Shown: positions 34,735 to 43,498 of the stretch, in pieces
Layout of the letters: each line of letters begins with the position of its first letter
Numbering within the stretch: position 1 is the stretch's first letter
Assembly (NCBI GenBank): GCA_003194525.1
Contig: NBIV01000002.1
Coordinates: forward strand, 124,001-188,000
Source: Gracilariopsis chorda
Lineage: Eukaryota > Rhodophyta > Florideophyceae > Gracilariales > Gracilariaceae
Length of the DNA: 64,000 nt
Reading direction: 5' to 3'
Translations under genes and position numbers: made by a program
The notes under the pieces: generated by a model
The model's input: only the letters and a program-made list of their open reading frames with translations
Told to the model about the DNA's origin: nothing
The model's database searches: none

Positions 34735-34984
34735 GGGGGTTTCTAAACCAAAAGTTGGACAGTAAAAGGATGAGACACAGAGCTTTGTCTCTAACCACCA
34801 AAACTTATCCCAACCGAACTCGCTGTCTGTGTGGTTCATGTAGAAACAAAAGCGCCCCAAACCGTAGACAAGCGTTAGCGCGGCAAAACCGCAATCTCTC
34901 ATATCACAAATCGCTTGCCGAAGACTTAAATTCATTTAGTATTCCCACTCATCTGTTTTCTTTGAAAGCAATCCACTTGCCAAG

Positions 34985-35672
34985 ATGAACAGTCGCCTGT
35001 CCCCGATTGTGTCACCCTGTCTTCTGAACGACCGGAACGCTATATCGTTACCAAATACAACACCGTCACCAGCCGCTGCAGATGATACCATCGAACCAGG
35101 CCATTTACCAAAATCAATTGCCGCATCATACGACAGTCAGCACTTCAGTTCTGAGACTGTTATTGTGTTGCTTCAAATGATGAAAGAAGCCGGCTACGGC
35201 AATCGCAAGAAACAAAAAAAAATGGTTAAAAGACGTCTTCAAGTTGCCCACCAATCTCGCCAAAGAACAGCACAATATAACTAGGTCTGCTAAAGCCTGG
35301 CAAAAGAAGTTTACCCGCATCAAACAAGACTATTCTCCATATATGAACAGAATAATTGAATCTGGACGAGACGGAGATGATCCGAACCTGTTCCAGAAAC
35401 CAGAGTTGTTTGAGGAACTTCACGAGCTTGAGCATGGCAAAGCTTGGCACAATCCACCGGCTGTATTAGATACTGAATCACGTAGCAGCAACGTTGAAAC
35501 TACTCCTGCCACCTTATGTAAACGCAAAAGAGAGACGCACGCATGTGTTGTCGAGTCTTTTCTTCAAGATGCAAAAGAATGTCAGCAGGGTCTGCTGCAG
35601 GAATTGAAGACAAGCAACGAAGAGGAATCAAAGATGAGGGCTCTAATCGAACGTTTTGTAGACAAGTTCTGA
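34985..35672 (+). pseudogene. Harbinger Myb/SANT-like DNA-binding protein (frameshifted)
   Basis: This is the partner protein of Harbinger transposases, which binds the element ends and helps bring the transposase to the nucleus and target. The ATG at 34,985 opens a frame with a Ser/Pro-rich head. Next comes the trihelix start (Phe-Ser-Ser-Glu-Thr-Val-Ile-Val-Leu-Leu-Gln-Met-Met). The frame shifts at a run of nine A (about 35,213-35,222). In the second frame it continues Trp-Leu-Lys-Asp-Val-Phe-Lys-Leu-Pro, then Ala-Trp-Gln-Lys-Lys-Phe, Tyr-Ser-Pro-Tyr-Met and Phe-Glu-Glu-Leu-His-Glu-Leu. A C-terminal acidic helix follows. The A9 run could be a slippage mutation, an assembly error or a slippery site. 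Its stop lies 5 bp from the transposase stop on the other strand. Confidence 0.6.
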
Positions 35673-35677
35673 ATCTA

Positions 35678-36907
35678 CTATGCTAGCTTTTGCATGACAA
35701 AATAAAGCAGTGCATCCCTTTGTTTCTTTCCTCTAGTGGTTTCAGCGGTGACCTCATTGGAATCACCATCTTCGTCTTGAGGTAGAAATAAATTATCATC
35801 CTCTCCATAGTCCATACATATATTGTGTAGTATAACACAAGCAGATGCCACGAACACCATGTCATCTTCATGATGCAGACGAAAGCATGTCTTCAAAACT
35901 GAAAACCTGTGCTTTAACATGCCAAAAGCACACTCAACTGGCTTTCGGGTTTGTGAGGCTTTCGAATCCCATACCTTCAGAACTGGATTAGCGGCAATCT
36001 CTGACTTGCTAGAGCTATTCATCATGTTCACATCCAAACGAAAAGTGCAGTCACCAATAAGGTACGGTCTAACCGTCACACCACGAATATGAAGATCCGG
36101 AATGTCTGTATCTAACCACGTCCCTTCATCTAGTTGCCTTTTGATGCTGCAATTTTGAAATATTGTGGAATCCCCATACACTCCTGGACGACCGATATCT
36201 GCAAACAATAAGCGTCTGTTGCCATCCACAACGGCCAAAAGCACAATACTGGGGAATCCCTTATAGTTGCGGTACTCGTAGTACTGCTCTTCAGGGCACA
36301 TCAACCACGGAATATGTAATCCGTCAACAGCACCAATGCAGTACAGTAATCCTCTTATCTCTTGAAACCCTTCCATAACGTTTGAAATTTCCATTTCGCT
36401 TCGTGGCAGGCATACTTTGTGATCCATGTGATTTATAATGGCACGAATAACGCATTTAACGTCTCTGTTGACCGAGCTTCTGCCAATGCCAAGCTGTGAT
36501 GCTACTGCGTCGCATGTTGCACCCTTGATGTACATAAGAAACGATGCAAGTTGCAGGTTGGGAGGAATAGGAGTGCGGTAGTTGGTCACGCATTTTGTAA
36601 GATAGGCTGATACTTGTAGATGCAGATCTTCAAACACGGTAGGAGCCACTCGGAACAAAGCTTTTCACGCGCCACAAGCAACGAAACTAGGCTGCAGAGC
36701 GTATGATGTAAACCAATGTTCGGCATTGCGGCTGTGAGTCCATTAGCTGTGAATGATGGAAACACGTATGTTGCTGTCTGTATCAGCAATTGCAAGGACA
36801 ATCATTTGGAGGCCATTGATGTCCGTAGTGTATTGCAAAGTATCGTCCAAGTCCTCAACAACTCGTAGAAGTTTTAATAACAACTGCTGTTTTGTTAGAG
36901 ATGCCAT
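35678..36907 (-). pseudogene. Harbinger (DDE_4-type) transposase
   Basis: The transposase would cut and join the TAA-flanked ends. The reading frame can be followed from the ATG at 36,907 (Met-Ala-Ser-Leu-Thr-Lys-Gln-Gln) to the stop at 35,678, about 410 codons and normal for the family. Two in-frame stops occur, at 36,743-36,745 and 36,665-36,667. The 326 codons after these are intact. Visible blocks: a helix-turn-helix (Gly-Ala-Thr-Cys-Asp-Ala-Val-Ala-Ser-Gln-Leu-Gly-Ile-Gly); Cys-Ile-Gly-Ala-Val-Asp-Gly-Leu-His-Ile with the first Asp; Ala-Asp-Ile-Gly-Arg-Pro-Gly-Val-Tyr-Gly-Asp-Ser with the second; and Val-Glu-Cys-Ala-Phe-Gly-Met-Leu-Lys-His-Arg-Phe with the Glu. All three catalytic residues are kept. 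Either the copy died recently or the N-terminus is read through or spliced around. Confidence 0.85.
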
Positions 36908-37519
36908 GAAGATGGCACATGATGCTGATTTCAACTGTCCACAACATGGGTACGCTTCCAAAGCGTACCCAAAATTTTGATGATTTGGCGGGCAAAACAG
37001 ACAGGTGCTCCGTGTCGTGTTGGGAAACACTTTATGCAGGATTATGGGGTTTTGGACAAAATGAGTCGTGAGATTTCTTGATGTAGAAACCCCCTAATGC
37101 CAATTTGTTGTTCTATTGAGAACAGTTTTAAATTAAGTAATCACTTTCTCCCTTATAATGATCAGAGTGAGTGTAGAAATTGACTGTAGACGTATGGAAA
37201 TTCTTGCAATGTGCTTGTTTGATTTGTCTTAGACTCTGTAATAGACAAAAGATATTGTTCTCTTCCGTGTCGATTATCATATATCTATCCTGATCACGCA
37301 AAATTTGATTCGTGAGGCAAAGAAGACTCTTTTGTAAATGGCGAAAAGCGTTTGAATTGTAGATTCTACACATTTGCACAATGTAGACATGTGTTGTATG
37401 TGTTTTTGTGGACATATGTAACCAAGGAATTACTGCAGATATCTTCAAAGCAGGGAGCGAATAGTGATTTAGTATACCACAAAGATGTAGCAGTGTGGAT
37501 AATAACCACAAATACTGTG

Positions 37520-37593
37520 AGTGGAGTGCACTGACCTCCTTTCTTTACGTACTTGTCGTCGTCGTCTAGCATAAGTATTGTTATTCTACTGTA
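37520..37593 (-). repeat. Copia-3 terminal direct repeat, left copy
   Basis: About 74 bp here (centred on CGTCGTCGTCTAGCATAAGT) match 48,739-48,812 at roughly nine positions in ten, in the same orientation. Similarity ends sharply on both sides. It is probably what is left of, or the whole of, a very short LTR. Confidence 0.6.
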
Positions 37594-37738
37594 ATGTTTG
37601 ACGAAACGAAACTGTAGCGGAGCAAAAAGCTAGAGTTTTCGGAATTCCCCCGTTGGAGCATAAAATGTATGGTTTGGTGGAGGTATTACTTAAAGTGCTG
37701 CGCGGAGTTTTTAGAATCGATCTTGCGGAGCGGCTTGG

Positions 37739-38176
37739 TCAAGGTTTCGGCCAGCACTGCCTCCATGGGTATGAGCTGTATATAAATGATGTTCTTCGCG
37801 GCATGGTCTTGAAGGAAATGGTGTCGAATGTCATCCTATTGTCTTTGTTTGTTTGGCGCTCGGTTACCTGCGATAATAATAGCGGATTGGTTGGGTGTAT
37901 GGTGAGGCGTAGGCTTTTCGTAGGTATACGAATGACTTTTGTCAGTTTCAAATGCCAGGCGGTGTGTTTAGTATATTCTGTTGCCGCTATGTATTCGGCT
38001 CCCTTTGTAGATAGTGCCATGATCTTTTGTTTGCAAGATGTCCAGGTTACTTTTATGCTGCTAAGACAGTGGAGCAATCCCAGTATCAACTTGCTATTCT
38101 TCTTATTTGCCCAGTTGGCGTTGCTGAATACTTGGAGTGGGGAGATTGATTGTTTGTCGTTGAGTGCATATTGCAA
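37739..38176 (-). pseudogene. Copia-3 RNase H
   Basis: This open stretch carries the Copia RNase H signature. Phe-Ser-Asn-Ala-Asn-Trp-Ala is the first acidic block in altered form. Lys-Val-Thr-Trp-Thr-Ser-Cys-Lys-Gln-Lys-Ile-Met-Ala-Leu-Ser-Thr-Lys-Gly-Ala-Glu-Tyr is the second. It would remove the RNA strand during reverse transcription. It is a fossil. Confidence 0.75.
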
Positions 38177-38840
38177 GCCATTGGTTCTTTTTTCTTCAGG
38201 TATTCAAGGAGAATTTTCAGAGCCTGTTGGTGATGGCGTTAAAAGTGAGCCGTGTGCTGTGCCAGCCTATTGGTGGCAAAGGCAATGTCCGGATGACTAC
38301 GATCCTTGATATATCGGATTTTGCCAAGGGTTTTTCGGTAGTGGGTTGCTTCGGCTGGTTCGAGTGGCGTAGTTGTCCTCTACCGGTCCACTGTGGTAGA
38401 AGAGTTGTATGGTGTGTGTGCGCTTTCACGGTAAGAAGGCGCGTGGTTGTGCGTGAAGTCGAGGCTTCGTAGTTCGATACCTCTGTTTTACTTGGTGGTC
38501 GTGTTTCTCTATCTTATATACCACCAAAGTGTTTCCCTATTCGGAAACAATCTCTAAGCAGGCGTGAGTTGGCTTGCATGGCCAAAGATGTGTAGCAAGG
38601 TGAATTCACAATTCAACCGTTGGATGGCGTGGCTACCCCTAGTGGGTTGCTTGCCACCCATTACAGTGTGAGCGTGGGGTTGCATGATTGCATGCCGCTT
38701 TGTTGCAGTACTGTATCAATTGTTTCGGGTTGTGACACATTAGTCTCTGTGGGGGTGCAAAGGATCGTCCAGTTGAGAAACATTGTTGGCGTGCCCATTC
38801 TTCTGAGTTTGTAATTGCGCAGAAACAGCTGATACAGGGT

Positions 38841-39275
38841 TTAAATGAAGGGTTGGGTGGAGGCGAGGACTAAGAACGTATCAATGGTTGTACTGAAGAT
38901 TATGAAGCCATCGTTTTTCGTTGCTTTAGTGTAGAGGCAGGTGTCGTTCTCCGACGTTTTGAATCCAAGTGAGGTGAGGTACTTTTTGAGTGAGTGACTG
39001 TAGTAGTAAGCAGCTGGTGGGGAAGCGTAGAGGTTGCCAATGCGTTTTCCATACTTTCCGTCGTGTATGAAGATTTCATCAAAGGTTGGCTTCTGTTTGA
39101 CGTAAAAGGGTTTGTGGAAAGCGTAACGTTCATGTAGGTATGCGGAATAAATATCAAAATGTTTGAGATGAAGATTCATGAGAGTGTGAAATGCGATGAG
39201 AATTCTTTGCGTGGTTCTATTGGCGGTATACGTGGTGGTATGCTTCGGGTCAAAGTGTAAGCCTGGTTTCATCAA
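38841..39275 (-). pseudogene. Copia-3 reverse transcriptase fragment
   Basis: The sequence shows Met-Lys-Pro-Gly-Leu-His-Phe-Asp-Pro-Lys, then Lys-His-Phe-Asp-Ile-Tyr-Ser-Ala-Tyr-Leu-His, the block around the first polymerase aspartate. Tyr-Gly-Lys-Arg-Ile-Gly-Asn-Leu-Tyr and Asp-Thr-Cys-Leu-Tyr-Thr follow in Copia order. It is a fossil remnant. Confidence 0.7.
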
Positions 39276-39585
39276 ATCTTCTCACAGGTTGCATCTACCT
39301 TTGCGTTGCGTGATAAGCCCTTCGGTTGATCGATTGTATCTTTAAAATATCATGAGAGGGATGATGAGTTTTCGTTTGTGTTGAAAATCAGGTGAGAGCC
39401 ATTGGATACTGTTATGTCCGTTGATATTACTTAGTTCTTCGTTGTGTACCTGTCTCCATAGGATCGGGTCGGGATACTTGCAGGCTTGTGGCAGACTGGA
39501 GCGGCGGAGTATGTGTATGTATGTTAATCGTGGATGGGCTTGGTTGCTTGATCTGGGTTCTTGCTTTGAAAGTCGTGCTGGTTGT

Positions 39586-40400
39586 TTATGTGAGAAGAGT
39601 AGATTTGTGGTAGGGGTGAAAGTTAGTTGATCGTATTAGTTGGTTTAGTCCGGTGCGTAGGTTGAGAATTGTAAAATGTGTCAATGTGGTTGCGAAAATG
39701 TACCTGGCTGGGTCCGCTCTGGTCTCTTGTTTTTTTTCAGTGGCATAGACGGGTATGGTACCTAATTGCCCGAATGTAAATAACCGCTGAACGAGTGTTA
39801 TAGTGTGGTACCAGGGTTGATACGGAGATGTGTTCGTAGTGGCGTGATGCATGAGGTTGTATTTAAATATTGTGTCGCGTGCTGCATCTTTTAAATAGGT
39901 GTCGTCTATTTGCGACGTCTTGAGGAGAGCTCGCACTGCGTTCATGATGGTTCGATTGAGCCTTTCTGTGATGCCATTTTCTTGAACTTGGGTAGCGTTT
40001 GCAGGCGATGATTCACGTGATGTTTGTTGCAGGTTTGGTTCATGTTATACGGTAGGTATTCTTTGGCGTTATAACCAGGAACGTCTTGTAGGGGATGGTG
40101 CATATGATGCTTGGTGTATTGCAGGGTAGTTTCGACGTGTTGCGGGATATGCTTTCGATCTTTTATGACATGTGCTAAGGCAAACTTGCTGGTTGCACAG
40201 ATGAAGAGTAGCATGTGATTGTTGCCATGGCTTGATGTTGTATTGATGAGGCCACACGTGTCGGAACTGACATATGCTCCCGGTGCGTACTGATGTTCGT
40301 GATGTTCGTTACGTTTGGTGCGGGATGTATTTTGGTATGGTCGCACGCGCTGCATGTGAATCGCGTTCCTGTTTATGGTGTGCGGTGCATGATGGGCATT
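39586..40400 (-). pseudogene. Copia-3 integrase fragment
   Basis: Two adjoining minus-strand stretches read as a Copia integrase core. The upstream one has Ser-Asp-Thr-Cys-Gly-Leu-Ile and Leu-Phe-Ile-Cys-Ala-Thr-Ser-Lys-Phe. The downstream one has the post-catalytic helix and the Tyr-Asn-Leu-Met-His-His-Ala-Thr-Thr-Asn-Thr-Ser-Pro-Tyr block. Copia-4 is inserted immediately to the right. It is broken. Confidence 0.6.
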
Positions 40401-40409
40401 AACCTCTTG

Positions 40410-40789
40410 TGTGAGGATAAACCTTCGCCTTCGCTCACCGTCCTTGTCAGACGGTGAGGAAGAAGGAGATGGAGTGGACCATCTCACCATCCTTGGGGAT
40501 GGTGAGAAAGCGTCCTGCCTTCTCACCATCCCCGAGGATGGTGTGATGTCTGCTTACAATGCCGCATTCATGCGAGCATGTTAGGACTCTAACTACCGAG
40601 AAAGACGACTAGCGTCTTTCTCTCTGAGTATAAAAGGAGGGAGCAGAGCTCGGCCTTTGCTTCTCGTCTGTTCCCCAACCCATTTTTATCATCAACTCTA
40701 CCTCTTTAAGCAAAGGAATCATCCTTTTTGGGCCGCTCCTAGCTACCACTACAGGCCGCCCCTTTTTTTAAACGTATTATTTAACGACA
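40410..40789 (+). repeat. Copia-4 5' LTR
   Basis: It starts TGTGAGGATAAACC and ends TTTAACGACA. It holds three stacked hairpins upstream of the TATA box: arms 40,434-40,442/40,450-40,458, 40,483-40,492/40,497-40,506 and 40,524-40,531/40,536-40,543. TATAAAAG follows at 40,629-40,636. The pyrimidine-rich stretch after TATA probably contains the transcription start. Confidence 0.95.
40629..40636 (+). promoter_or_regulatory. TATA box of the Copia-4 LTR
   Basis: TATAAAAG sits about 160 bp before the LTR end and is present at the matching place in the 3' LTR and in both Copia-2 LTRs. It should direct transcription of the genomic RNA. Confidence 0.7.
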
Positions 40790-40834
40790 TTCCGGAATCA
40801 TCCGTGGATAATCGTCGATTTTTACCGTTTCCAA

Positions 40835-40954
40835 GTAAGTCATTCGACATCTAAAGAATTGAAAAATTCTGTTGGTACTGATTACGCGTTGTTAACCAAT
40901 ACGTATAAGACGTAATTACTAACCACACATTTTTCCTAAATTATATTCTTTTAG
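40835..40954 (+). other. Candidate 120-bp leader intron of Copia-4
   Basis: A donor CCAA|GTAAGT at 40,835 and an acceptor TATTCTTTTAG ending at 40,954 bound 120 bp of AT-rich leader. The acceptor abuts the zinc-finger reading frame, and removal of the intron would form that frame's AUG at the junction. Without splicing the frame has no AUG. Copia-2 has the same sites at the same 120-bp distance. Splicing of Copia-superfamily RNA is known for Drosophila copia; here it is a prediction. Confidence 0.55.
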
Positions 40955-41589
40955 TGTCCAATCAGCATATAACTACAGTGGCTCGTAAACAGCCAGGCAC
41001 TGTTTTAATTTATAATTCAATCTATCCTACGGTAACCGTAGAGCACCCAGCCTCCCCGCATCGTCACCACCTTGCTGTACTACGAGCGCCACCAACCAAT
41101 CAGCAACGACCGAACATATTGGACCATCTGACCCCTTCAGAAGTGGACAGTGAATCAGAACCGGGCCACCGCTCAACTACATACAGCCGAAAACCGCCAA
41201 GTGTCTTTGACCTTGAAGCCGAAGAAATACCATTGCCTCGCCGCCGCCAACACACACAAGTGCCAGTGCAGCCGAGCACCAGTGGCATACAGAAGCTCCG
41301 CAGGAAAAAGGCCAAGTGTTTGGCTGACCAATTGCAACCAAAGAAGAAGACCACGCGTGTGGCTCGTGCCAAACGCTTCTGCGCATTGTGCAAAATTCAG
41401 TGCAACAGTGCAAAAACCTTTTTTGACCACTGTCAGTCTAAAACACACCGCAACCGCGTGCAGTGTAAACGTACTCCGCCTTACTGTGCTACCTGTAAGC
41501 GCTCATTTGAGTCGCATCATCATTTGAAGCGCCACAAAAACGGCAAAGCACACTTCAAAGTGCTTTACAATCAAAATTTAAATAAATAA
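40954..41589 (+). CDS. Two-zinc-finger accessory protein of Copia-4
   Basis: An intact frame of about 210 codons lies between the 5' LTR and gag, a place where Copia elements normally carry no gene. The N-terminal half is polar and Ser/Pro/Glu-rich (Thr-Pro-Ser-Glu-Val-Asp-Ser-Glu-Ser-Glu). Next is a basic block, Pro-Lys-Lys-Lys-Thr-Thr-Arg-Val-Ala-Arg-Ala-Lys-Arg, probably a nuclear localisation signal. Two fingers follow, Cys-Ala-Leu-Cys...His...His and Cys-Ala-Thr-Cys...His...His, both with Cys-x2-Cys-x12-His-x5-His spacing. That is the U1/matrin/JAZ type, found in proteins binding structured or double-stranded RNA. The frame contains no internal Met; the start is best explained by the leader intron. 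All finger ligands are also kept in the old Copia-2 copy. A role in RNA export, packaging or defence against silencing is conceivable but unproven. Confidence 0.8.
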   Translation: MSNQHITTVARKQPGTVLIYNSIYPTVTVEHPASPHRHHLAVLRAPPTNQQRPNILDHLTPSEVDSESEPGHRSTTYSRKPPSVFDLEAEEIPLPRRRQHTQVPVQPSTSGIQKLRRKKAKCLADQLQPKKKTTRVARAKRFCALCKIQCNSAKTFFDHCQSKTHRNRVQCKRTPPYCATCKRSFESHHHLKRHKNGKAHFKVLYNQNLNK

Positions 41590-41726
41590 ATAGTTTTGCT
41601 TTTGCGTATTACTCTACGATTAGAAACCAATACCAATAGGCTAATTGTGTACCAGTAAAGCTTAGTTAAACACAGTACCCTATTATATTAGCATACAAAA
41701 ATCTGTAGTAATTTGTTTAGTTCATC

Positions 41727-43331
41727 ATGCCGCCACTTAACGGAAATTTTACTACCAATGTTAGGTATGCAAATCAGCAACAACGACAATTTATCGAATT
41801 TATTAAGAATATTCAGGAAAACAATACCCAAGCAGAGCCTGCTCAAGTAATCGGACTTCTGAGAACTGAATACCCTCCAGATAAGCTACTCACTTTTACA
41901 ATTTTAAGTAATGGATTGCTTATGCGTAAGTTTGCAAAGTTCTTAGAAGATCGTGGAATTAGTCTCGCAGAACATGAAAGCGGTCACCTCTTAAAAAGAA
42001 TTGCCAAAACAATTTTTGAGGAGTCTCATTTAGAAGATGCTTTCACTGCTATAGATTTATTCGAGCAAACGCCGGCACCTGCTCCGCCTACCCGACAGCA
42101 ACCACAGAGATTTGCAGACGTCGAAGAAGAAACTGAGGTTGAGCAACAACGGGAGCTCTCACCTCCGAAACGCGTGAATGAGCAAAATCGCCAACGCCAG
42201 CCATGGCGTGCTCACAACGCTACCAATGAGCCACAAACGAACTTTGGAGACAGCCGAGACAGGATAGCTCACTATATTTCGTCTCGTTTGAAAGATCAAT
42301 CGTCTAAATTTTCAGGAGCCCTTGGTGAATGTTGGGAGGAATTTCTGAGCGAATATAAGTATGCCGCTCTAGATTACAATCTATCCAACCATCAACGACT
42401 CCAATATTTACAACACCTTTTGCGTGGAAACGCGAAGCGTTTTTACGTACAAAGCGTTGATGGCAGAGTGCGAAGTTTCAGGGAAGCTTCAGCAGTAATG
42501 GAAAAGGAGTATAATTCTCTTTCCCGTCAGAACCGCATTGCTGCCTATTTACGTAACTTACGAATCCAAAAATTTGCTTCAAAGAGCTCTTCATTAAGCG
42601 ACGCTTTGGAGAAACTCCACGAAGAAATTTCGAAGTTGTCCACACAAGGCCCTATGCACTGCCGATCCGAGCGCAACAGAATCGAATATTTACAGAATGC
42701 TGTAATTGGTAATTCCTGGGCGCGAGATGCCTGCAGCAGGGCCAATGCAGGACTGCTTAGTTATCATGAACTTTACGGTCAGTTGGAAGCTGCAATTCAA
42801 CTCGATCAAGAAGAGAAAATCGGTCGCACGCGAGATCAAAAGAGTCTTCAGTTGGACTCACTTTCCACCGACGATTTTCAGAACTCTGACACGAGTGGAA
42901 CGTTCTATGCTGGCCAATCCCGATACGTACGTCACCCGCATTCCACAAACCGGACAAACTTTCGTCAATCCAAAAGCAGACGAAATGTTACCTGTTGGAA
43001 TTGTGGTAAATTCGGACATGTTGTTGCCGAATGCAGGCAACGCAAGGACCTCACCAACAATGCCGCCAACCGTGTGCAATATTTGCAACGCAACGGCTAC
43101 GGGGATCAGAACAAGGCTTTAAAACGTGTCCTGTATGAAATCTGCCAACAGCTCGAAGAGTCCAGTGATTCCGATGAATTCGAAAGCGCGGAAACATTCT
43201 TTGCTTGCAACGGCGAGGCAGATGTTAATGCAGACAACGAAAACTCTGATCCTTCCGAACAATTCTTTGCATCTAATTTTGGAACCCAGAGTAGCGAACC
43301 TTCCCTCTCGAATTGCCTTGAGGATTTTTAA
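41727..43331 (+). CDS. Copia-4 gag
   Basis: An open frame of 534 codons starts Met-Pro-Pro-Leu-Asn-Gly-Asn. The first ~120 residues are mixed helical. Then comes a Pro/Gln/Glu-rich linker (about residues 125-160) and a long helical capsid-like region (about 165-395). A CCHC zinc knuckle follows at about residues 426-439 (Cys-Trp-Asn-Cys-Gly-Lys-Phe-Gly-His-Val-Val-Ala-Glu-Cys). An acidic tail with Ser-Ser-Asp-Ser-Asp-Glu ends the protein. It should build the virus-like particle and bind genomic RNA. pol follows in another frame. Confidence 0.9.
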   Translation: MPPLNGNFTTNVRYANQQQRQFIEFIKNIQENNTQAEPAQVIGLLRTEYPPDKLLTFTILSNGLLMRKFAKFLEDRGISLAEHESGHLLKRIAKTIFEESHLEDAFTAIDLFEQTPAPAPPTRQQPQRFADVEEETEVEQQRELSPPKRVNEQNRQRQPWRAHNATNEPQTNFGDSRDRIAHYISSRLKDQSSKFSGALGECWEEFLSEYKYAALDYNLSNHQRLQYLQHLLRGNAKRFYVQSVDGRVRSFREASAVMEKEYNSLSRQNRIAAYLRNLRIQKFASKSSSLSDALEKLHEEISKLSTQGPMHCRSERNRIEYLQNAVIGNSWARDACSRANAGLLSYHELYGQLEAAIQLDQEEKIGRTRDQKSLQLDSLSTDDFQNSDTSGTFYAGQSRYVRHPHSTNRTNFRQSKSRRNVTCWNCGKFGHVVAECRQRKDLTNNAANRVQYLQRNGYGDQNKALKRVLYEICQQLEESSDSDEFESAETFFACNGEADVNADNENSDPSEQFFASNFGTQSSEPSLSNCLEDF

Positions 43332-43498
43332 CTGGGAGTACTAACGATTTCTGCCGTAGTGCTCCTCCCAAGCAGCAGAACAAGAAAGGACCAGACAAGT
43401 CCTTCAATGGCTCACCTCGAAACATTCGTTTTTGTACACGAAAGCAAGCACGATACAGTTCACGAACACCTCGTTGGAACCTTGTTGATATTCACAAC

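Larger units (their letters stand above)
34735..37094. mobile_element. PIF/Harbinger DNA transposon with defined ends
   Basis: The 2,360-bp element is bounded by perfect 11-bp terminal inverted repeats, GGGGGTTTCTA at 34,735-34,745 and TAGAAACCCCC at 37,084-37,094. It is flanked by the 3-bp duplication TAA (34,732-34,734 and 37,095-37,097), as expected for this superfamily. It carries the two usual genes: a Myb/SANT-like protein (plus strand) and a DDE transposase (minus strand). They are convergent, and their stops are 5 bp apart. Both frames are damaged, so it is probably not autonomous now, but the clean ends suggest it is not very old. Confidence 0.9.

Noticed and set aside
34582-34935. 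Minus-strand 117-codon frame across the Harbinger left end
   Set aside because: It crosses the element boundary at 34,735 and has no recognisable motif.
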